Shown piece after piece: positions 23,301 to 32,300 of a DNA stretch of 64,000 nucleotides (position 1 is the first letter of the stretch; each line of letters opens with the position of its first letter). The DNA is taken from contig NC_069368.1 in assembly GCF_021730395.1 (NCBI RefSeq), forward strand, positions 13,038,001 through 13,102,000, in the 5' to 3' direction. The position numbers and the translations under genes were made by a program. Under the pieces are notes generated by a model. The model searched no databases. It was not told the origin of the DNA and saw only the letters and a program-made list of their open reading frames with translations. This DNA is from Mercenaria mercenaria. Taxonomy: Eukaryota; Mollusca; Bivalvia; Venerida; Veneridae.

Positions 23301-26300
23301 TCAAAATGATCACGAAGGCCCGACCTAATAGTAAATTTCCTGTGACACCAATTGGAGTCCTAAATTGGTTCTTGTGCAATTTAATGTTTGAGGCCAACTG
23401 TTTCCAAGACTTTCTACAATCATGGAATTCAAAGTTTTTTGTCCCTGAAAGCGAAGCAGCCCCAAAAAGAATATCAAGCATAGTGGAACAATGTGGAAAG
23501 TTCGTGAAATAGGTATGTTAAACCTTTAGACTTTTTCAGTAATGACTCTAAATTATAAATCTAACATCTACAAATATTTCCAAGAAAATAAAAAGAATGG
23601 AAAACACTTATATACCTTCATTTTATTACATATGGTGATACGTAATTAAATGAATATATTTTTGTTGTTGCTGACTGAATCACAGGAATGTAAGAGTTAC
23701 GATAAGGTCACAGTAAACATACAATCTGATTACCTCAGCCTTTATGCTACGCAATAGACTAACGAAGGATTCCGGAGATGGCCAAGGCTTCCCGATTGAG
23801 TAAACATACACTGTCAGTTTTTAATTCTTTTGTAAAATATCTATAACGTATGTTTTAACAGCAGTTAACAAAAGATATTACATCACTCTAAAATATCACA
23901 AAGAGGAAAGTTAAAACAAAATTGGATTGTCTTCAAAATGATCCACACAGTTGAAATAAATCAAATGAGAAAATAATCACAGTTTCTTTCGACAGTTACA
24001 CACTGTTGAAATAAATTAAAGCGGGATAATTTTCAGTAAATCGCAAAGTTCTTATACACAGACAAAAGTATAACTATCACTAAGAGGTAGTTTTTTCTGT
24101 CTCTTGTTTTACAAAAAGTGGTCTTTATATTCTAGAGTTTAGAAACACTCAAGGTAGTGGTTTCTCGGACTATGATATAGAGGAGATTGACACTTCCTTT
24201 CAAACGTTTTCCAATCAAAGGTGTAATATTTTGTTATAAGACTGCGACTACCCAATTTGTGAATACTTACTCTTAATATTTTATGCCGATTGAAAAAGAA
24301 TATCACAAAGAAACTGCAACATTTTGCATGATGACAAAAACAGTAGAAATACTTTATGAGAATAATATCTTTCAAAGGTGTAATATTTATTTATTTATCT
24401 GGTCAAGGCGAGATATGCCTCATTTAAATGTGAATAATTGATTAAATAACAATGATAATGATCACAAATAAATACACGAATTTCTAACCATTATACAAAA
24501 GACGAAACAAAAAATTAAATAATGTTCACATAGAAACCAGAACTTTTATAGAATGAATAGTTAAGCAAATTTTTATAATGTACTGTCTTATTCTTTTGCA
24601 CCATAACATGTACATACACTGTCATTAAGTTATCTCATATATAATAACATTTAAGGCGTAATAACCTGTGATCATCCAGAGATGTTTATATCAAAAACAA
24701 TTTCCCTCTACAGGAATCTGGACACCTGTCCACGCCTTCTTTCGTGCTCATGTAGACTGGACCTATTATTCGAACTCAATATTTGCAGACAAAAGGCATA
24801 CATGCAGATAAAGATATATCATTATAATCATTAAACATAATGCGCATTAAGTGAGAAAATTCCATTTTTCAGGTGTGTGGACTTTGAATCACATCGGCTA
24901 ATATCTTCCTGGTTACAATCTTCATAGTTGCATAACGCCGCGAATCTGAACATAAAACTTTTATTATTTTCAAATTCAGTTTTAAAACAAATTCAATATT
25001 CTTAAATATTTTAACTTACTGGGATGTCTGTGTAACACTGAAAAGCAAACAGCAGATTTCCACAAGTTTAAAACACTGAAACCTCCAAAGTCTCTGAAAA
25101 TAACCAAACACATATAACCGATTGCTTACAGAAATGTTTAATTTCAATCTAATGTGGATATTTTATAGTATCTTGCAAAAGCTTGCATCTTGTGAAAGAC
25201 ATGATAAAATGTTCGTTAAAGAACTCTGAGGAAAACGTTCGTTGCATGCATCCGAAAAGTTTCTACAGCAGTAGTGATTGGGCGACAATCGAATAATCGT
25301 CGGCGTTGCATTCATGAGCGCGATCGCCGACTTCACTTTTCCCAGACCGATTAATTACTTGGCATCCTAAACGGATAATTTACTTGTTTCTGACCTTTTT
25401 CTTTCTGGTATTTACGGTTTTTTGGGACAATAACGCCAAGGGAAACTACTCTAAGTAAAAATGGCTTCCTCCAAAGTCTCGACAGAAACTGAGGTCTTCT
25501 GTGATCACCAAGATTTTGGAAGATATATGGCTTATACAAAATTAAACCACCAACCTAAGCTCTTGACATTAGTATGGCAGTATGCAAAGCATGCCGTAAG
25601 ACTTAGGCAAGCATATTAGCAAAGGTATTTTCAATTTTTTTTATTTTGTGGGACTGAAATCATTCCAGTTGTTAATTAAGAATTCATAAACCGTTAATAC
25701 TTTTTTTTGCTCCAAATAATTTAATAACACAATATCACTGGATAAGTCCCTGGTGAAATGAAGTTTACTATCTTCACAAATATTTTACTTTTATGCTGTT
25801 AACTTACTTGTGTTTATGAAGGGATACAATAGAAATAGGATATTTGATGTCCGTAAAGTTCATTTCTTAAGTAATGACATAAAACATACACTGTGAGGCG
25901 AACTTATAGATAAATGCAACTAGAGTAACCGATTATCCGATTATACCCGACTAATCGAATCGGTTGGCTTGTCCGATTATGCCGATTAATCGGTTGGCAA
26001 ATCTAACCGATTTGCCCATCACTATACAGCAGTTCCTTTTTATACAGATATTTTTCGCCCAGGCCAAGTATACAAATGTTTAGATTGAACGGAGGAAAGT
26101 ATTTTTCCACATTTTGTATGTCAGGTACACCGCTTTCCTGTGAAACAGCTGAAACGTACAGCGAGTTCGTTCAAAGAATGCTTCTGGTTTACAACAGACA
26201 GAGCACTTTTTCGACTTTCAGAAAAAAACGAGAGGGATTCATAACAAAAGAAAGGTATATTCTTGAAGCACGAGGAAACGCACATTCCGGGGGCTTACTG

Positions 26301-29300
26301 TTCTTTTCGATATATAAATGAATAAGGAAAAACTTACCATTTAGGTTGAGCCGGGAAGAAATGTATTCGTTGGAGGAACTCTCCAGGTCATGTGATTACC
26401 CGCATTGCAATGGAACTGCGATATGTAATAATGAAATGGTAGATATACTCTTTTTATGAGGGTTGAGGGTTTTAAGTCATCGAATCTTTTCGTGCTAATG
26501 ACATCACAATTCGGTGTAAAAGTGGCTTTTACATGAGTAAGCACTAGCCTTGAGGGTATACATTAGCAAATAAATTTGCTATATGTTCTTTAACAATCTT
26601 CTGACAGCTGTTACACATAGCCAGGCATATTTTAAAAAGGAATTACTAGCCTTATGTTCTAAAATGACCTATAAACAGAAACACACCAAACAAGAAAAGT
26701 AGGGGGTCATTATCTTCCAAGAGAGATTTTGTCTGACAGGTCAACACCATGGAATATCTTCCTAGATGGCACGTAAAATGTGTGTATGAACACATGTTCA
26801 ATAAGGTTTGTTTACATTAATTTTCTATAAATGCAAAAAAAGAAACTCCTTGGAAATATTACCAAAATGACAGGTTCACAATGAAATAAAAACAGAACTG
26901 GCTTACATAAAACATGAAAATGCCACTTTGACTGGGAAATAATTGAGGAATTTTACTTTCCGCAATTGTCCGACAAGCCCGGAAGTGCTGCTTGATTACC
27001 TATTTAGTATTATTGAACCTTGGGGTACCTATATTCATAGTATGCTGGGTTACAAATATCTTGTCCCATTAATTCGTTGAAATGTATAATTTTTGTTATG
27101 TTTTGACAATTAATCATTTCAAAAATAGCACAATTGACTTTCCAATCTACATTCAAAATTATTGATATAGATAACATGAGTAGAACCACGGAATGTCATC
27201 GGTTACTAAACAGAGTAATCTAGTATATCGATATCATATATAAACGAGCACACTTTCTAAGTTTTGGGAAAGGGGCAATTTATGCATTATATATCAACAT
27301 TTTAAGGTACTGGTATTAATTAATAACATTTAACTTGGCAGTAATCATACTCATTTCACCAAACAATGGTACGGGGGGATAAAATAGATAGATTTATCAC
27401 ATATGCTTTTTACTTTTCCATTAAGCTACAACAGAACTGGAAACGTCGATAGGTTTTCCATATTGATGTCTACCTGCCCGCTTAGCTCAACAGGGATAGC
27501 ACAGATCTACGGATCGCGGGGTCGAGTGTTCTATTCCCAGGCGAGGTGTATGTTCTCCGTAACGATTTGATAGAATACATTATGTCTGAAACCATTCGTT
27601 CTCCACCTCTGATGCATGTGTAGAAGTTTACAGAGTTGCGGAGAACAGGTTTGTAATGGTACAGAATCCAGGAACAGTGGTTAGGTGAACTGCTCGCCGT
27701 TACATAACGAAATACTGTATAAAAACGGCGTTAAACCCAAAACAAAACAAAAATATTTATTTCATTTCGGATGAGTGATGTTAATAACGTTTGTGGTTTC
27801 GTTTTTTTCTATTTGCGTCAGGATTGTCAATATTATTCAGACAATTGAACAAACATATTATCTATATAATATTGGTATGTTTGGAAATATATGCAATAAA
27901 AAGGATAATCGCTTAATTTCGAGAAAGATGCATGAGTTCTGCAGCGGAAAAATTGTGCGACTTTAGAAGCGCAGTATTATTCCGCTAAAGAAGAATCTCT
28001 TACCTAGGGACATCCTTACCTTGATAAAAACGACCATATCATATACTCGTTTTGCAACCTGTTGCTGAAAATTTATTTTTACTACGGAGCCCTTCTCAAC
28101 ATCGGAGTGCCCATTATAAAACAAAATTTGATAAAAAGGCAAAAATGTTTCACAATCGTTTGACCAAACAGAAAAATGAAAACCATACGAATACAATAAA
28201 AAATGCCATTCTATGGCAGACTGGCTTTCCTTTTCGATCACACCTCGCTGTTTTTACAGTATTGTTCATTGGCACATCTCGGTGTGACCTAAGAGCAAGA
28301 ACACATGTCATAAGTCGGCCTGCCCACTAAGCTCAATAGGGAGAGCGCAGATCTTCGGATCGCAGGGTCGCGAGTTCGAGCCCTGGGCGAGGCGTATGTT
28401 CTCCGTGACGATTTGATAAAAGACATTGTGTCTCAAATCATTCGTCCTCCACCGCTGATTCATGTGGAGAAGTTGGCAGTTACTTGCGGAGAACAGGTTT
28501 GTACTGGTACAGAATCCAGGAACACTGGTTAGGTTAACTGCCCGCCGTTACATAACTGAAATACTGTTGAAAAACGGCGTTAAACCAAAAACAAAACAAA
28601 CAAACAAAACATGTCATAAGTCGCTCGACTCATGTTACAAGCACCCCGAATTCTGTTAAAATAAGGTGAAATATTCATTATTGTATTGATTAATACAGGT
28701 GAAACACACAATATGCCTTCAAACGGTCCGGCAGTTGTCTTTCTTCCGACTGATCTTTAAAACCAAGACTTTTCTAAAGCTTCCACTTATTGACGATTGA
28801 CATATAACATGCCCGCAGCCATATGCACGTATTCCTTTGTTTCAACAACATATTGGCCATACCAGTTTATTCACCTTGCTTTTCTGTGGCGCCGAATTCC
28901 ACCATTTATTTACGTATTCTACAGTTAAAAATTGTCATTTTCGCTCTTTGTTGTTAACTGACAAAAACGTCAACAGCGGTAATATATAATTTAAAGAGCC
29001 CGAAGAAAAAAAATACGCGAACATGTACAAAAATCGATGAGCTCAGCATCATTGACTATCACTGACTTTATTACAAATAAATGAAACTAAAGCTATGAAA
29101 TGAATGGTCTTGATAATTATAAATTTTTAGACTCTAATAGTTTTTTTGGTTTGGAAATCCAAACCCTTATTCTAACACGATCCGATTCATTTTCCTATTA
29201 AACAAAGAAGGCTGAAAACAGTGAATTATTATACAACAATTCAATGTTCCGACGTCACAATTATAACGTCACAGCGTCAAACGGCATAGCGGCGCGCTGG

Positions 29301-32300
29301 ACTAGAAACCGATTAAAAACGGGCAAATATTTAATGAATGCCGTCAAGGATGTACTTTAAAGTCCTTGGTAACGTGTTAGAATCGAAATAATATATCTCA
29401 TTTAGTGATTTGCTCTTGAATAAAATCATCGTTTGTCGTTCAGATGCGTATTATTATATCACTCGGGCTGCGCCCTCGTGACATAATTCCTTCGCATCTG
29501 AACTCCAAACAATGATTTATTCTGCGACAAATCACTAAATGAGATATATTTTTTTTAAATATATACATTTGTCTTAAAAAAAAATGATATGATTTTACAC
29601 AATTGCTTTCGACTACTTTTAAGTAGAGCACTATTTAGACTCATTTACGTACGCATGATTAAGTAATGTCTCAACAATGATAAATTTGATGAAATATGTC
29701 TACAGCTATTTATACATTACCGTGAGCCTCAATGACTTGAATGCATGATTTGTCTATCTGATATGTTTCATATATATCCTGTAATAATTCCTTCTGCTGT
29801 TTCTTTGACGGTGCCGTTATTGGCTTTTCATTTCCACCATCTTGATTTGTTCCAGTATAGATATTGGCCCATACCTTATTGCCATCTCGCTCTGCCTGTT
29901 ATAAGAGGTCAGGTAGAATAAATTTAAATTTTCTCAAAATTTCTGTATTTTATTATTTCATATATACATATATCACGGAACAAATACACCTAATAAGGAT
30001 ATGTCTTACTGATACAAATAAAAAGAAAGCGTTTTTCTTTTTAGGCATATTTGATTAGATTGATAATTTTTGTCTTTTGTTACGAAAACCCAGCGTAAAA
30101 CTGATTTCCAAGTATTAATAATATTATTTTGGGAGTACTTAACAAATATCTGAGAAACAAATGCCATCATTGCTGTGAAGATTTGAGTTGTTTTGAACCA
30201 TTATGAAACGTAATTTCACTAAAAATGCTCATTGCGCTTTATGTTTCAATACTTATCTACAACAGTTTACGGTTTACATTTTTTTACGTTTCTTACAACT
30301 GATATCAGTGTATAGACTCTCTGTACGCCCAAACAAAATCGCAAAAGACTAGGCGTTCAAAAGTCAAACTTTTTGCTGTCGCGGATGGCTTGGATTTTCT
30401 TTGTTTAGTTGGTTAATATCGCATACTGAAGTAAGTGTATTTTTTAATTTACATACTGTCTACGAGCTATTGTTTACGTGGATACCAATCACGCCTGATA
30501 AAACACATTTTATACTTAATTTCAAGTCAAATGACTTGTTGATTTTTGTTCGATTTTGTAATTAAACTATCAATTCTTTGATATATCTTGAGCTTTTGCA
30601 AAGAATTATAATCTTTGCTATTTCTTACGCATCGATAAATACTGGTATGGCTCTATGTAACAAATACATTTCAGGAAAATGTGTTTTTCAGAGACATGTA
30701 TGCCGATTAAAGTCACACTATTCGATATATTACTGGCCCACTTATCTCTTTTTTTTTTTTTTTTAAAAATCCGGACTGTACGTTCAGTCGAAAAGCTGTA
30801 CGCCTATTCGAAACTTCTTTTCATTCTTATATTCCAATGTTTGACTTTATTTTATGATAACCAACAGTTAAAAATGATAGTTACTTTCGTTTTCAGAACA
30901 GTCATGGACCATTTTAGATGTTAGTACAGCAGTTTTGATTCCAATTTTTGCATAGGTTAGTGATTATTAGTAAGCGTTTATCAAATGAAGTTGGTCTAGC
31001 GCGGTGCTGCCGCGCGACCAATTTAATTTGATAAATGCGTACTAATTAATAAACTCTAACATGCGTAGTGTTTGATCTTATTTTTTGTAATAATGACTAG
31101 ATTCTTTGCACAGTTAGAAACATTAATCACTAACGCACCATTCGTGTAAATGCATATTTATGTGTAAACTCATGTGCATAGATTGATAATGAAATATTCA
31201 GAAGCGGTTCTGACACGAATTTCCTTCGCTAATTCCAAAATAACGGGCATATTTAGCCCGAAAGCTTCGTCTTTTGCTTTGACCATCTGTTTTTTTGGTG
31301 AAAATACGTTTTAATTTCAAGTGTCAATGTCTATTTAACGACTGTGTTGCAGAGAAATTTATCACACACTGAAAAAATATATACAGCAAGAATATTTATT
31401 TCAAATAGCCATGCAGAGAAAAACATAAAAGTACTTACTACCGACAGCTTCCAAAAATTTGAAAAAAAAAAAACCAAAAAAAAAAAAAACAAATGCGAAC
31501 GCGCATTTTTTTTTTTGGCGACTTCCGTTTGGGCGTTCAGAGAGTCTATACACTGTGAACATGCAATACAATGATATTCATAAAAGGAAACCCTTTGAAG
31601 TTGTTGAAGATTGAGTGTACCAGTACAAGTTTATTTAACTTTTATACAGGGAAAAAAGGCATAAGGACGATTGATCAATTGCATCTGATTATTCTTTCAC
31701 GCATAAATTAAACGTTCGTCTCATAAAATAACAGCTATGTTGTCTAATAGCCTTTAGAAAATAAAACTGCAAAGAGACTTTTTACTGAAAGTGTCCCTTA
31801 CATCCTCTAGGCGTTTCAAGATCAGAATTCCACAGCCCTCCCCTCTTACATAACCGTCAGCTTCAGCAGTAAACGTTTTGCACTGGCCGGATCGAGACAA
31901 CATTCGTGCTTTTGAAAGTGCCACAGACAAAGACGGATCGAGCAAAACATTTACGCCTCCACAAATTACTGTATCACATCTACCTGTCAATTAGTAAAAA
32001 GAACATGTTGACAAATGGCACTGTAACACACAGAAATGTTTTTCAAGTAAATATGTTGGTAGTTAGTTGAGAATAAGGCTTGCACTTTCGATAATGATCA
32101 CTGTGAAGAATCACATGATCAAAATAATCTTAACCAGAATAAATTTATGAATTACATTGGATAAAATTGAAGCAACTTTTGCTGTAAATTTAAAATATAT
32201 CATATGGCAACATAGATGTATCCTAAAACTACATAGATTTCAATCACAATCACTTCCTGATTATCTAGAACACTTCAAGAATTTGAGACTTCTTATTTTC

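Larger units (their letters stand above)
23300..26340 (-). pseudogene. Decayed C2H2 zinc-finger gene, right palindrome arm
   Basis: The inverted partner of the left copy, with the matching ATG-GTAAG at 26340 on the minus strand. The finger region (23481 down to about 23330) reads NFEFHDCRKSWKQLASNIKLH, where zinc-ligand cysteines and one His are lost. It is further interrupted by the insertions described for this arm. The two copies converge tail to tail. Confidence 0.55.
21930..26412. repeat. 4.5-kb imperfect palindrome (inverted duplication)
   Basis: Left arm 21930-23215 and right arm 23284-26412 are inverted copies around a short spacer. Paired anchors: 22001 with 26340, 22240 with 26100, 22330 with 25250, 22700 with 24780, 22890 with 23620, 23200 with 23300. 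A well-preserved 95-base block (about 22215-22310) differs at about five positions from its partner. The right arm is longer because of a hAT-type insertion (25272-26024) and an extra block of about 960 bp (about 23643-24605). Confidence 0.88.
20374..29720 (-). other. PKS intron 5 (9.3 kb)
   Basis: Lies between donor GTAATG at 29720 and acceptor TTTGCAG at 20374. It holds a 4.5-kb palindrome (21930-26412), two SINEs (27476-27752, 28318-28608), a degenerate R1 repeat (26590-26740) and a hairpin element (29391-29549). The segments 20374-21925, 26745-27470 and 28625-29385 show nothing I recognise. Confidence 0.9.
29896..31801 (-). other. PKS intron 4
   Basis: From donor GTAAGG at 31801 to acceptor TATAACAG at 29896. 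Apart from the inverted-repeat element (30306-31555) it is plain AT-rich intron sequence. Confidence 0.9.
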
